From contig CANTUZ010000004.1 in NCBI GenBank assembly GCA_947846985.1, positions 2,470,927 to 2,534,926 on the forward strand: a stretch of DNA of 64,000 nt, read 5' to 3'. The number at the start of each line of letters is the position of its first letter. Positions within the stretch are counted from its first letter, which is position 1. The position numbers and the translations under genes were made by a program. Origin of the DNA: Fratercula arctica. Lineage: Eukaryota; Chordata; Aves; Charadriiformes; Alcidae. The notes beneath the pieces were generated by a model. It saw nothing but the letters and a program-made list of their open reading frames with translations, had not been told where the DNA came from and did no database searches. Of the stretch, positions 1-12,800 are shown one piece after another.

Positions 1-3000
1 CTGTTGAAACTGGGGGAACATTGCCATTGACTTGGGCTCAGAGTTAAGTTACTGCAGAGCTCTGCTGAAAACCTTGAGCTCTAGATTGATCTGAGTTGAT
101 GTAACCTTCTTGCAGCCTGTACTTGGAGCTGGCGGTGTTTAGCTTGCTGTTAGTGCAAGAGACCCCTATTTATTATCTGATACCGGCTACTTCGCTGTGC
201 TTTAAAAGCCAGAACGCAAGGCCTGCTTAATGTGACATGTACAGTGAAGCTGGAGAGACCTTGCGGAGGTCAAGTAGACTGCGCGTGGCTTGTTTGTATA
301 GCGCAGCAAGACAGGTTAATGGAACAGAGGCTGCTTTGAGGCCTCTTGTAATTTCCATTCACTTTTCCATATCCAGTGTGGGAATACTCATGCAAGTCCT
401 TTCTGGGTTATCTGTGATAACGGCGCTAGTGGGTAACTGCGATCAGGAAAGCTGTAAAGATGGCTATGCAGCAAATCTCACAGGAAAATGCTTCTTTAAC
501 CCACACACAAAAAAGACAGTTCCACACTTCTTTTAATAGCTGATAGTGAAGGGGCGCGTTCCGTAATAGACTGTCAGAGTGACTTACTTGATTAACACCA
601 AGCTGTCACTGTCAGAAGAACCAAAATGCTGGTAGGGATGTGGCATAGGCACTTCTGTCTCCCTCACTAACCTGTGAACTTCACCCTGGTCTGAGCTGTC
701 TTACAGTGTGAGCCTATGAGGTTCTGCTGTGTTGCATATATACTAGTATATTTTTATACTTTGGGAAGTTACGCTGATGCTCACTGCACGTCCCCTCTGT
801 CTGCTGCTGGTTTGGTACCGCTCACTTATTGCTTCTGCCCCTGGCTTCCCCCAGGAAGGTGGGGAGGGCCTAGGGCTGGTTCCTCAGCTGATGTACATCG
901 ATGTAGCTCCTATGGAGCCGTGCTGCTTTATGCTAACTGAGAACCTGGCCTTGGGCACCCGCTGAAACGCATAGAGTGCTTGCGTGCTGCATGCTCTGCT
1001 CGGGTGAAGAAATCGTTACAGACCCATCAATGTTGTGCTGAACTGTAGAAACAATAAGCATCGGCAGCTGGCGTCCAAGCATGTTGGAACACCGTCCTGC
1101 GACGATGCCTGTAAATAGGATAGGCTGAAACACCGGTCTTCTGTCACGTGAGAATTCAGACATGGTGACCTGTTTCCTAAAAAGAATAGAAAATTTTCAA
1201 GACCCTTTTTCTTATCTCTTAAACCAAGTTGGTAGTTTAGTATTTTTAAGAACGCTGCAGTCAGTTTTTTCACCTCTTAGATACGAGACCAGTGCAGTCT
1301 GTAATGGTCTGGGGAGTTTTGTAACTTTTGGTAGTCAATGTTAGCCACTATTTGCTTCTGTGAAGTTGGCTGGCACATACATGGTGGTGTGGGTGTGATA
1401 CGTGGATGTTTCTAGCGACCATGACAAATGCAGTTTCCGCTTTACTGATGCATTCACAGAAGTCCAGTCATGAGGAACATGCACGTGTTCTAGTGTGTCC
1501 TTTCGGTGTTGCTCTACACCAGGTGCTGTAACTACTTCAATTGTTCTTTAGTGTCTGAATTACTAATGGAGGCTTTAAAGGGAAATGCTGATGCTTCTGC
1601 CTTGCAGCACACTTTGGTTTTCCTAAAGGCTTTAAGTTTCTCCTTGCACTCTAACGAAAAGCTGCAGTTTGTGTAGGTAAGGCTTTCACCCTTTCTCTGT
1701 GCTGACCTGGACTGTGGTGGTTCTTGTGCCGTTGCCAGAGGAAATCCTTGCCGTGCATGATCCTCGATCCTCGTAGCCTCTCCAGAAAGTAATTCGCGGG
1801 AATGCTTTTTTTTTTTTTCTCAAGGTGGGATCAGATTTCTCTAACTTGGGCAACAGGGACTTTCCACTGGGCTGTGCGAGCCGGAGGGAAGGCTCAGGGT
1901 GAAATCTGCTGCTGGCCTAACTCCACGAGGGAGACCTTGGCCCTCTTGATTTCCAGACTATTCCTGCAGGAACAACTTGTCTTTTTATACCTTTTTTATT
2001 TTTGTAATTCATTTCTCAGATTCCTGTAGCTTATGCTTTTTTCATCTACAATTGTTGCAGCTCTGACCTGATGACAGAAGTGTGCCGTTTTCAGGACGGC
2101 CCATCAGTGTACCTCAGACACTTGTGTGACTGTAGAGTAGACACGTACTCAAGTACTTACCTGAATGTGGGGCTGAGCATACGTATCAAGCCCTTGCCGT
2201 AATTTTGGGATGGGACTGTGCTTCAAACCTGAACAATCTGGAGATGGTTCCTGGCAATGAACTTGGCAATACCAACCGGGAGCAGCGAATAGCCCTCCGG
2301 TGCTTGCCTGTTGTTTGGTAGATGGCCCCATGCATGCCTCAACACGTGCTGTTGTGTTACTCGCTCATCCTCAACCCTCCCATCTGAGCGGGGACCATCT
2401 GTTTGGGCTCTGTTTCTGTTTATTTCAAGCTATTTCTGAAAAACAGATGAAAAACTTTATTCCAGTTTCCTTTCTATATAATAGTTTCCAGTCCAATGTG
2501 ACTGGTCTGGCCATCACGGGCCATGCTCAGTCCCAAAGCAATCCCTGAGCTGTAACACACGTCTCAGGGCCTGGCCCAACACCCTCTAAAAAGAGGCGTT
2601 TGTTGATGCCTGAAGGATCTGACTTGGGTTCGAAAGCCGATGTGCTGAAGTGCTGGGAGTCGTCGTGGTGCCCAGGTCCGAGGTACTCGAGTTTGGGTAA
2701 AGCCTAAGCACGTGCCCAAACTGGACACCTGCACCCATGCACGTTCGGGAGAAACAAAGCTTAAAGACAGCAACCACGTACAGGCTGTAACCTGGACGAA
2801 CTTACGTGCTTGGTTATTCAGTAGTTCTGCCCCCTCAGTTTTTCTTTTTGCTTTTGCTTGTCATAGGCTAGAGTAGAGCCCAGCCTTGAGGTTTGATTTC
2901 TTTTTAATTGCGTAATCCATCTGCATGCACACCCACCAGAGCGGGTTGCTGGTGTCAGCTCTCCCAGCTTTCTTTGATTTTGGTTTTTTGGGTTTTTTTT

Positions 3001-3062
3001 TTTCCATTTTGGTTCTATTATTGCTAACTTCTTTTGTTTTTTGTTCTTTTTTTAACTTGCAG
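1..3062 (+). other. SEPTIN11: SEPTIN11 last intron (3' part)
   Basis: This stretch lies immediately upstream of the SEPTIN11 terminal exon and ends in a strong splice acceptor: a long T-rich tract from about 2975 followed by AACTTGCAG at 3054-3062. I looked for the preceding exon, which in the family encodes the end of the C-terminal coiled coil and a lysine/aspartate-rich tail, and did not find it, so this intron extends beyond the left edge. No convincing coding exon, RNA gene or dated repeat is visible; the short open frames are not recognisable. The intron assignment depends on the terminal exon call. Confidence 0.6.
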
Positions 3063-3078
3063 TGCAAGCTTCACATAA
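3063..3078 (+). CDS. SEPTIN11: Septin-11, terminal coding exon (last five codons)
   Basis: Septin-11 is a GTP-binding cytoskeletal protein of the SEPT6 group. It forms hetero-oligomeric filaments with other septins and acts at the cell cortex, in cytokinesis and at synapses. Only the extreme C-terminus is in this window. After the acceptor at 3061-3062 the exon reads T-GCA-AGC-TTC-ACA-TAA. With an upstream exon ending in AA this gives Asn-Ala-Ser-Phe-Thr-stop, the C-terminal end I recall for vertebrate septin-11. The first codon is split, with two bases on the previous exon and one here. Position next to CCNI, in tail-to-tail orientation, matches the human gene order. So little coding sequence could match by chance, but the acceptor, the five residues, the stop, the synteny and the long downstream UTR all agree. 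Confidence 0.75.
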
Positions 3079-4692
3079 AGCCTGTCAAGCCAAGGATGTT
3101 CCTGCATTCACCTGCTTTTGCAGTAATGTGTCTCTGCCATCTGTTTTCTTTCTTTTTATTATTATTTTTTTTTTAATTTTTAACATGAATAACTATTAAC
3201 TCATCAATAACACAGTGGGAACAAGAAGGAAGAAGGATTGGGTACAGGACTGTATGCAACTGGAAGTTCAGGGGTGGGTGGAGGGGCAAGGTAATGATAC
3301 CATGTGTTTTTCTGGTCAAAACCAGCAGCAGTAAATCATTTTTGGCCTCAAGTTAGAGCTGAGAGTCAGGGTTGGGTGTCGGCAGCTCGGGTGAGCGTCA
3401 TTGAGTGGATCAGGTCCTCGGTGCTGCTAGCCTGCCTGGCTCTCGGAGGGCTGGCTGCGATAGCCCCGTGCTGAAGGGGGGGTTCCTGGGGCCGCAGAAA
3501 CCAGCTGTACGAGGTCACAGCCCAGTCCCCAGTGTGGCTAAACCCTGGAGTTTAGTCGGACCCGTATTCCTTCAATAGCTAACGAGTTAGAGCAATATGA
3601 GTCCCGCTGCTGGGGGAGAGGGGGGTATGTGTGTGTAGATAACAAAAGTTTAACTGACCTTGCATGCTATTACATTTGCATGATATTTTTTATTAGTTCC
3701 TGTTTTTGTTGTCTGACCTGATCATACTAGTGGGCTTGGATTTATTGTCGTGTGCTGGCATATTTTTATAGCCACCCTTCCAGTTCAGTCTAGTAGCTAC
3801 CGGCCGAATGCTGCGGTGGGAACCCAGCGGCGCTGCGGGTGCCTGGGAGAAGGACGGTTTCTCATTATTGCTTCCCATGTGCTATTTGCCTGACCATAAT
3901 CTTTGACGCCTCACTTAAAATAGTACCTGGTTTCCCATGTGCATCGCCTTCGCAAGAATTAGCGGCCCTTAGGGAATCAAATGCCCAGGTAGGGGGGAGG
4001 ACATAGCCTTCAACATCCTCGTAGAGCCTTCAGGAGGATTTCTGCACAAACTTAAACACTTGCAAAGCTGTGGAATCCAGAGTTTCATGTCAAGGGAGAG
4101 AGGGTATCTGGACATGCGTTTTCCATGTTACCACCAGCCCCCCTGCCCCGGGGACAACGTCCCATTCGGATGTCCCTTGAAATCTAAGAAGATTTAGCAT
4201 ACCCCAGACCTCGCTCTGTGGCCAGCATGGTGTGGAAATTGGTCTGTTTAACGTGTGTTTTCTCTGCCATTGCTTTTCGGACAGAGTCTTTCCCTTCCTT
4301 CCCAAGAAGTGGCGAGCCATGCTTACCTTATGACTTCTGGATTTCTTTCTCTTCTGCTGATGTACAGCCAGCATTTCCACTGCTCCTAGCTAGGTAGCCT
4401 CCTCTTTCTTTCTTTAAAGCACTCTTAAAGATAACTTTCTCCACCTAAGTCTCACGCACCTCAGTTCTTTGCTTGTTTCTGGGATGGAATTTCTGCCCCT
4501 CTGGAGGGAAAAAAAAAAAAAGGCAGAATTATCACTGTTTCTGAAGTGTTGGATTGAGAAATGAGTGGGGGTTACCTTTTGGGCTGTCTTGCCTTTTAAC
4601 CCTCACTGCTTAAACATGGCTTTGGGAAGAGGCGCTCTAACTAAGATGCCTTGGTCAGATAGCAAAAATTTGTTGGAGATAAATAAGCTGGA

Positions 4693-4698
4693 AATAAA
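4693..4698 (+). terminator. Possible early polyadenylation signal of SEPTIN11
   Basis: An AATAAA hexamer lies in the 3' UTR about 1.6 kb after the stop codon, in an A-rich setting followed by a T-run from 4719. Use is not proven; single hexamers are frequent in A/T-rich DNA. Confidence 0.3.
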
Positions 4699-5224
4699 AT
4701 AGTTGAACCTTTTCTCCTTTTTTTTTTTCGTTTGGGTTGGGCTTGGGTTTTTTCCTCCTTAAATCACACCTCCTGGTTTTAACAACCATGATGCATTTTT
4801 TGCCAGGTTAAGCAGGTTTGCTAGGGGGTTATTTGGGAAAATGAAAGTATGGCTCTTCTGGCTTCTGGCAAACCCAGCTTTAAAATGTTATCAAGGAAGA
4901 AGTTTGTGTGTTGGCTTTTTTTTTTTACAGTCACATCATATGCACGTCACTGAGTGCTTGTGGCAGTACGCTTTGCTTCAGCTATCTCTGTGCTTGTCCT
5001 CTTTTTATTAACCAGCATTTTGTGCCGAGCAGAAGACGTAATTTTAGCATTTATTTGTCCTGCTTCCTTTAACAGCCCTTCAAGGGACGTTTGGCAGGGG
5101 AAATCAGCTGAGTCTAGCTATGATTTTTATTTTTTTTGACAGAAAGCTGTGGCCAAGTGCATTAATGTATTTTGGGTTGGGTTTCTTTCTCCAGCAAAAA
5201 GCAAGCTGTTTTGGAGAAACTGGG

Positions 5225-5230
5225 AATAAA
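5225..5230 (+). terminator. Possible intermediate polyadenylation signal of SEPTIN11
   Basis: This AATAAA hexamer lies about 2.1 kb after the stop codon. It is followed by T/G-rich sequence (TGTTTTGGTTTTTTG) near 5258, which would serve as a downstream element. Use is not proven. Confidence 0.3.
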
Positions 5231-6584
5231 CTGTAAACTTGAAAAAGTTCAAGGTACTGTTTTGGTTTTTTGCCAGAGGAGATGTAAATGACCTTTTTTT
5301 CCTCCTTAAACCCTGGGCCATGTTTAGCTTGTTACTGCTGCACTACTTTCGTCTCTTCACTTACGCCTTTTTACGCAGTAGCCCCTGATTCTGCATGGAG
5401 CAAATGATACGCTCAAATCTAGTTGGATGTGCTTTCACCTTTGCATGTAAGTACGGTAGCAAGAGACTCCTCCTTCCTGCCTCACTACTGATACGAAACC
5501 GGTTGTGTTTTTTCTGGGGGGATTCTTTTTAAGTCCGCTTACTTACAAGTGGCATTGTTAAAGCCGCTTGAAAACTTTCTGCACCAATGTGCTTCTGCTG
5601 AGACGTTGAAAAGAAGCCGTAGGGAACACGACATCCAGCTCCTGTCGAATGCTTAAAGCAACCCTGCACAGCTTCTCTGCATGCTGGAAGCTAGCAAGGC
5701 AACTGGTGAAACTGGACAGGCGGTTGCATGGGCGAAAGCCTTGCTTGAGAGACACTGCAGCCTTCCCTGTGCTTTACGCAGCAACGATAACTAGCTGATA
5801 ATGCTGCATGTTCCTGACAAGGTGGATTTCAAACCTTAGAATAACACACAAGAGCAAGAAAGCACACTGAAACGTGTGTTTCTGGGATGACAGTGTTCCC
5901 AGGGCATGAAACGAACGCCCAGAATGGGAAAAAAAACGAAAAAATCCAGGTCGCTGAGAGGGGCCGTGATTGCTCCGTGGGGTGGGCACGCGCGTGTCCG
6001 GCAGGCAGCTGAAAAGGCGGAGATGAGGAAGGATTTGCTCCCCCGAAACATCACTGGGGTTGCAGAGTTACTTTCCATGAGGGCAGGGAGTAGGCAGGCG
6101 CCCTTTGAGCCCACCATCACTGAATGCATCACCTTGTATCTTCTGTGGTGCGTGGTGCTGCTGGGCAGGGGGGAATGCAGCGACTGGCACCCACCCCGCG
6201 CTCCTCTGCACCCCGAGATCTGCAACTCCTGTCACCCCTCTATGCGCTTTTGACGGCTTGAAATCCCGTCAAGGACATCTGTACCTTTGTGTCTCTCTTT
6301 AAGCATGTCTTTATTTAACGTGACCAGCGTTTCTCCAGGTAGCTCTCATTCTGCTTCTCCTAAAGCGTCCGAGTGAGAATGGAAATGTCTTTTTGTGTGT
6401 GATCATATCAGAAACGTCCATTTGAATCAGTTACCATTTGCCCTTCTAAGATGTTAGAAGAGTGTGTGTCTCTCTTCTCCGAGGACCCTGGTTGCGTTTG
6501 CAGTATGCGATAGCCGTGACGCTCTCATCAGCGTGTATCAGCATGGAACTGTCCACATATGAAGGGTTTTTTTAATTAATGGAA

Positions 6585-6590
6585 AATAAA
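6585..6590 (+). terminator. SEPTIN11: Distal polyadenylation signal of SEPTIN11
   Basis: AATAAA is followed within 30 bases by T/G-rich sequence (ATTGTATTTGTATAC), so cleavage is expected near 6600-6612. It sits at the end of a long UTR-like stretch, and the following 250 bases are strongly A/T-rich. The distance to the opposing CCNI poly(A) site is about 8.7 kb, so the two genes are tail-to-tail without overlap. Confidence 0.55.
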
Positions 6591-6605
6591 GCTGTGAACA
6601 GCAGT

Positions 6606-6845
6606 AGAAATATTGTATTTGTATACATTTTTAATATCCTGATTGCCTTAAACTAGAGATGTAGAACTTTATTACCTTGCTATTTGAAAATAACCCATGT
6701 TTGTAACTAAATAGTTGTGTAACCTACATACAGTGTTAATGCAAATTATATGTATGCATCTGATAGATATTGTCACTTTATTTGATGTTAAAATATTTCC
6801 GTTTTTGAATTACAAATTGATAAATAACCTTATAGCATAAGCTCA
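6606..6845. other. A/T-rich block downstream of SEPTIN11
   Basis: This block of about 240 bases is clearly more A/T-rich than its surroundings and has no open frame. It may be the downstream flank of the SEPTIN11 poly(A) site, or the UTR may run through it to a non-canonical signal. The sequence alone does not decide. Confidence 0.35.
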
Positions 6846-9800
6846 GTTATTTCTTGTACATGCTTTAGGTGACATACACGAATAGTGCCAACACAAAGCG
6901 GGGAGAGGAAATATATTTTTACCCAAATGCTTTCGTCTTCGCGTGGCCTTTGTGACTTTGTTTTCCTGTTGCCGTTTGTAACGGTGTGACAGGAGGGGGT
7001 GAGGAAATGCCAAGTTTCCCCTCAGGTTGTTTTGTGCCGTTGAGATGTTTCTGTAGATTTGTGCTGGCATTTGTCAGTCGTTTTTTGTGGCGCTTGTGAG
7101 CTCGTTTTCCAAATCAGCCAGTGTCTTGAGGAGGTCCAGGCCTCTGGTGTAGTTGGTTCATACGACACCTCCCCAGTGCATTCTTCCCTTCATGGCTTAC
7201 TTTCTTTAAAATGTTGTTCCTCCGTTTTTTTTTTTCCCCTCACTTTTTAATTTCAATTCTGAACCTCTGTTTCTTTTCTTTTCTGTTTTTCTCTTTCTCT
7301 GTAGCTTCTTCTTTATGTAACCGTCATCTTGCCAAAGCCCCCACGCCCTCTCTCCCAGTGGACAGTAGGGCACTGGAAGAGCCTGCGGCCACGGGCACCC
7401 CTGCCAGGAGAAGAGCCATCTCATTCTTCCATCACGTCCGCCCTTCTCTCCTTCCCTTTTTGTTTTTCACCTGTGCGTCTGAGGGTGCGCTGTGCTGTGT
7501 GTCTCTGTGCGGGATCTGTCTGCTCCCGGTGCGTCTCCGACAGAATTGAGGCTACCAAAAATGACAGAGGTAATGGCTGGAGGAGAGAGCTTGGCCATAA
7601 TGCGAGATGCTCTACTGGATTTGGGGTTTTTCTCCCTCATTTTCTTTCCGTTTACCATAATATGCACGTGTTGCTGATGACAAATAGAATGACGAACTGC
7701 AGATGAAGACGAGTGTGCATAGCTGCGAGACTTCATTTCTGCCTCTAAAGATCAAATCTGGCTGCTTCGGACACCACAACTTCATCACCAGTACATCCTG
7801 TGCTCTTCTGACACTCCTGAAAATAAGTCCTTAGACCTAGGTGACTTCTCGTTTTCGGTATGCCGTTGCGTGAAGCAGAGATGGCTGATGTTGCATTGAT
7901 GGAGCCTGTTCCGGATGGTCAAGGCCTTAATATTTTCTGGCTGATTTGTCTCTGAAGGAGCAAAGTAGGTATTTCTTGCCGTACGACTGGGCTGCACTGA
8001 CTTGTACTGAGATTGAAGGCTTCCTTTTATTTTCATGAAGCCTAATTAGCGACTATTTTTTTAACAATCTTGAATGTGGGGTAGTTGTTGAACTTTCTAA
8101 CTTGTTTACTTTGGAAATTAATTCAGTCAAAAAGCTTGAAAAGTGCCAAAGTATTGTTGGAAGGTAAAAAACAAAGCTTGGGAACGTGGCGTGCAGTGAC
8201 CTCTAGCTGGTTTGGGGGTAGATGGGAGGAGACAGCCTGATCGCTTTGGATGTTTTTCGTGTTGGGGTAGTGCACTTTTTCTTTGGCCTAACCGAATACT
8301 AGTGATTTATTATGCTCGTATCCAAACCTTAATCGAGCAATGGACCTCCTTTAACCTGCTGTGGAAAAGGTTCTACTAAATCATCTAGATTTTGCCTTTT
8401 CCAATCTGTGTGTGAAGCGCAAGCTGCCCGAGGGTCTCTGCTGAAATCTGCTGGGTTTTTTCAGAAGCACAATATTTTTCAGCACGGCGGTGACAGGGTT
8501 AGATGGCTAGAACCTCCCTCCAGCCAGGCGGCTATTTTTGTCAAGCGGCAGAAAAACTGTTTACCCTGGAAACGTTTGCAACCAATTAGGTGACTTTATC
8601 GATGCGAGTGGAAAGACTATGAAATATTGGGGTGTATGCTGTAATGCTTTACCTGGTATGTAAATGGGGTTGCTGACTGTTGCCCGAACTGAAGAGAGGT
8701 GAGTATTTGCACAAATGTAGCTTAGGACAGAATTTGCATTAATAACCAAAAACGGCACCTGCTCTCAAGGCTCCAGTGGGCTCAGGTGATACCTGCTGAG
8801 GGTCTGCTCTCCAGCCACCAGCGCTTACCACGAGAGAGCCAGATCTAGAAAACATTTCACATTGAGCTTTCTGAGGACAAAACAGAGTGGCTTAATGCCT
8901 CATGGGCTGAGGCCTCGGGGGTATTGCTGGATTAAACCTTGCCTGTGTTAATTCTTTTCTTGTTCTGCAAAACTCTGTGGATGCTTTTGGTAACTGGGAA
9001 GAGGTTGCACCGCTTGCAGGAGGGAATCCTTCTGACAGGGCTTAGGCGACAGTGCTCTGTGTGCACCGGGCCACCCATACCTAGCAAAAGTGATGGGTTG
9101 AGCCATACGTTTTCTGAAAATGCTCATCAACTTCGCAGCCAGGGGTTGCCGCAGGAGTGGGGCATGCAGGTCATTGAGCTGCACCTGTGCCTTGTGCAGG
9201 GCAAGTGTCGTCTCCGGCCTGGGGTTCTCAGTGCGTGAAGGCGATCACTGTTTACTGAGAACATGTCTTGCCCATTAAAATGCCCAGTTTACGAGTGCTG
9301 TGTCTTTTTTTTTTTTTTTTTTTTCCAGTGTTGGTGCCTAGATCAGTCTGCAACATCAGGGACCACTGCCTCGGGCCCGGGGGCGTTGCCGTGACTCATC
9401 TGTGCAACCCCCTGCATTGTAGCCTCCAACTTGCCAAAATACTGGTTAGTCACCTGGAGGCCGGCCCACCCCCCAGATGGCTCCCGCAGCATCCTGCGTA
9501 GTGAGGCCCTCCCCAGTGCCCCTGTTTCAAGGAGAGAATCTGCTCCTTAGGTTTCTCTTATTCCCTATGCCTTTTTTTTTTCCATTTAAAAATTATAGTT
9601 TGGGGTTTATCTGGTGGTAGCAGGAGCCTGGCCTGTGAAATCCTATCACTGTGCTATAGCCTCTCTCTTGAAATAGTCTGTCACTTAGTATTTACTTCAC
9701 TGTCATGGCTGGGCACAGAGCTGTTCCGCTGGTCTCTACCTCGTGTCAGGTCACCCGTGTTTTGCTGGTGACATTGGTTTGGGACCCAGGCGCTCAGTCA

Positions 9801-12800
9801 TGAGTGGCTGGGCGTCACTTAGTGCAAGTAAGAAGGGAAAAAACCTAGGTGGTGGGGTGGTTTTTTAATCCTGTAGCTAAAGAGAGGCTATCGGGTGCTA
9901 CTGACCCCGTCGCCTTACCCATGTGCCTGTGCCCTGTGACTCTCTGAAGTCTTGTGTGTGACGGTAGGAAGTCAAGACCAAATGTGCAGGTTGGCAACAC
10001 TGAGGAAGTATTCTGATGGACTCCTGTCTGCTGGGTCAGCCCTGGGCTTTCCAAGGAGCTCTGGAGACCTTGGCTTTTAGGGCATTTCTCCTGCCCTGTG
10101 CAAGTGCTGGGCTGTACTGGAGGAGGTCGTTCTTCAGCAGCTGGAGAAGCTCGGGGCTAGGTGACCCACCAGTAGTGCTGCTGTATCAAGAAGGTTTAAA
10201 GAGGGGCAAAATCTTTCTTTGGTTGACTTGTAAACTACAAATAGAGATGTTTTTTAAAGCTTTATATAAAGAGAAGCAGATGGGCACAAACCAAATGCCA
10301 ACACTCAACATGAATTGCCTTTATTTCACAGCTCTAGAGTTTTGCTGTGCTGGTGCCATGCAGCTCTGGACTTCATGTCTCCAGAAGGTCGTAGTGGTTA
10401 GAGAAGGGCGCTAATGATAAAAGGGATGGAGCAGCAGCCTGCCAGGTGAGACCGCAAAGGCTGGGAGGCCTCAGTATGGAGAGGGAAAGGCGGAGATGAG
10501 AGAGAGGATCAGCCCCCCTGTGAGCTGGAGGTTGCAGCAGATGTCCTCTAGAGGTCCCTTCCAGCCTAAATTTATTTGTGATTCTGTGTTACAAAATGGG
10601 CTAAATTGTGATGGCAGCAGATGCTGACCTGGTAGTTACCTAATCAGCGTGACTAGAACCAGAGGGGCACTTAGCTAGAGGGAGATCGGCTCAAAACAGG
10701 GAGTAACTTTTACAGAGCAGGGAGTAAATTTGTGGAATTTATAGCCCCGGGTTGTTGAGGCAGATGGTATCAGCAGAAGATTTTGGGGTTTGTTTGGCGT
10801 TTTCTGTTGCCTTCTTAAAAAAAAAAAAAAAGGTAAATTGATGGGGAACAGACCTGTAAGGAATGTTAAGCGGGTTGGGGCGGGACATGACAGAATGAAA
10901 CATCTGGCATCCGTAACTTGGTGGTGGTGGATACCGGGGCAGAGGGAGGAAAACGGAGCAGAAAGCACGTACGGGCACCGCGAGTGGCGTCTGTGTGAGA
11001 CAGGCGTGTTGGACAAGGGGACGGGCGCTGAGCTGAGTGGCGCTGAGGCTTTCCCACACCTCGGTGCCAGGGGGAGGGGATGGCCGTGTGCCCTTGGGCT
11101 CGCTTCCTCTGTGGCGTGCAGCTGTTAGAGGAAGAGGTGTCAGCATGGGGAGGGGACAGCGGTGTGAAACCTGTTGTTGGACAGCACAGAGAGGTTGTCA
11201 CTTGATGTCACCAAACATCTCCAGCAGAGCAGGGAAAGCTGCTTCATCCACAAGACAGAGTGGGGGGCCCAAGTTTAAAAGTGTGCTTGTGGGCTTAACC
11301 CTCCTGTCACTGCTGGAGAGTAAAAATGAATAAAAAACCTCCTAGAACCCAGAGGCAGGAACAGTTTCCAGGCTGGAGGTGCCCCATGGCACAAGCTGGG
11401 GGGTGGGGGGCGCAGTGCCGTGGTGCTGTTGGCCACTGTAGGCTGGGATGCAGCAGGCCGGCCGGAGGGGACTCGGGTATCACCCTACCAGCTATTCGAG
11501 GAATGAGCATCTCCCCCACCTTCAGTACCTGCAGGTCTTGCGAGAGATACTCCATGAATGGTTCCCCCAGGCGAAGTGGGGGGAAGGAGGTGTATCAGAA
11601 TCTCTCTGAGGCAGCGTCGCGCAGAAAATTGCGGAGAGGTTACTGTTATGTCTGCAAAGCAAAGCGTTCTGGGGCATTAAGGGAAGACGGGGTGTTGCAG
11701 AGAGTGACGGCTGCGCGGCACGTAAAGGTGAGCTGGGATTGTTGCTAGAAGGCATTTGAAACAAGTACCAGCGCTCTGCTAGAACTCGGGTGCTCCCTGG
11801 GTTTTGGGGGGACTCTGCTGAGTAATAACACGCATAATTTTATGGATAGGATGGTTTTATCTCAGCGCCCATGAGGGAGCGAAGCAGCAGGGAGCTGAGC
11901 CTGCAATTTGAAACTGGTTTCCTGTCCAGCCACATCTTTGGCAGGTCCGTGGCAGGAAGCACTGGAGTGCTGTGAAGCTTGTGGGGAAGCCCACATGGGT
12001 ATGAGGAGCCACCGGCATCAGGGGATGTTCTGCTGTGGGTGACGGGGAGCCCTGGCAGCGCTCCAGGCCAGTCCCGTGTTGTGACAGCGGGAGCAGCGTG
12101 CGAGTCAGCTGCTACCGTGGTAGTGAGGCAACGGTCTGACTAGGGGCCACCCTTGGACTGCATCATCGCCTGGGGTTTTTTGTGGGGAGGAAACGTGGGA
12201 AATGGTTGGGTTTTTTTTTTTTTTTCCTCTGGCAATGCGGGTTATTTCCAAACGAGCTGGACCTTGCTGTGGGGGGAAGCTGATCTTGCTGGGATGTGCC
12301 CCATTTTCAAAGGCAAGTCTTTGAGCATCACCTTTTAAGCTGCAGAACATGACAAATCTGTAGGCCAGCACAGCCAGCAATGCAGACCTGTGCTCCCTGG
12401 GCTCCTTACTGGCCCCAGCTGGCCTGGGACACGGGTGGCCGCAGAGCCAGCAGCAGGCGGAAAGCTGCAAACCTCAAGACCACGGCATGATGTTGCCGGG
12501 GTCCCCTGGGGAGGCTTGTGTGCCTCAGAGACCCAGTTCGGCCAGTCCCCAAAGCACAACTCTCCCATGGCCAAGTCAGTGCCAGGCAGGAGGGGCGATC
12601 TGGTGCGCCAAGTCTGGTCACGCTGCCTGTGGCTCACAGCAGAGCTGGGCACCTGCACGTGGGGTGCGGGTGGCTTTAAAAGTTAAAAGAAGTTAACCCC
12701 TTGATGGTGCAGCCAGGTTCTTGGGTGTTTGGAGGTACCATAGGCACAACTCGGTGTTTCCGTAGTGGGCGCATTCTATGCATGGTGGTGGGTTGAAAGG

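Larger units (their letters stand above)
3079..6605 (+). other. SEPTIN11: SEPTIN11 3' UTR
   Basis: This is about 3.5 kb of non-coding sequence from the septin-11 stop codon to just beyond the AATAAA at 6585. It is T-rich and A/T-rich with many short homopolymer runs (for example T runs near 3165 and 4711, an A run at 4509) and has no long convincing open frame. A 3' UTR of several kilobases fits what I recall of mammalian SEPTIN11. Two earlier AATAAA hexamers, at 4693 and 5225, could give shorter transcripts. The 3' boundary is inferred from the last hexamer and has not been observed. Confidence 0.6.

Noticed and set aside
7329..7706. A 125-codon plus-strand frame after an acceptor-like TTTCTCTGTAG, considered as an alternative SEPTIN11 C-terminal exon
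   Set aside because: It lies beyond the distal poly(A) signal, has no septin-like residues, and the N-A-S-F-T exon at 3063 accounts for the C-terminus.
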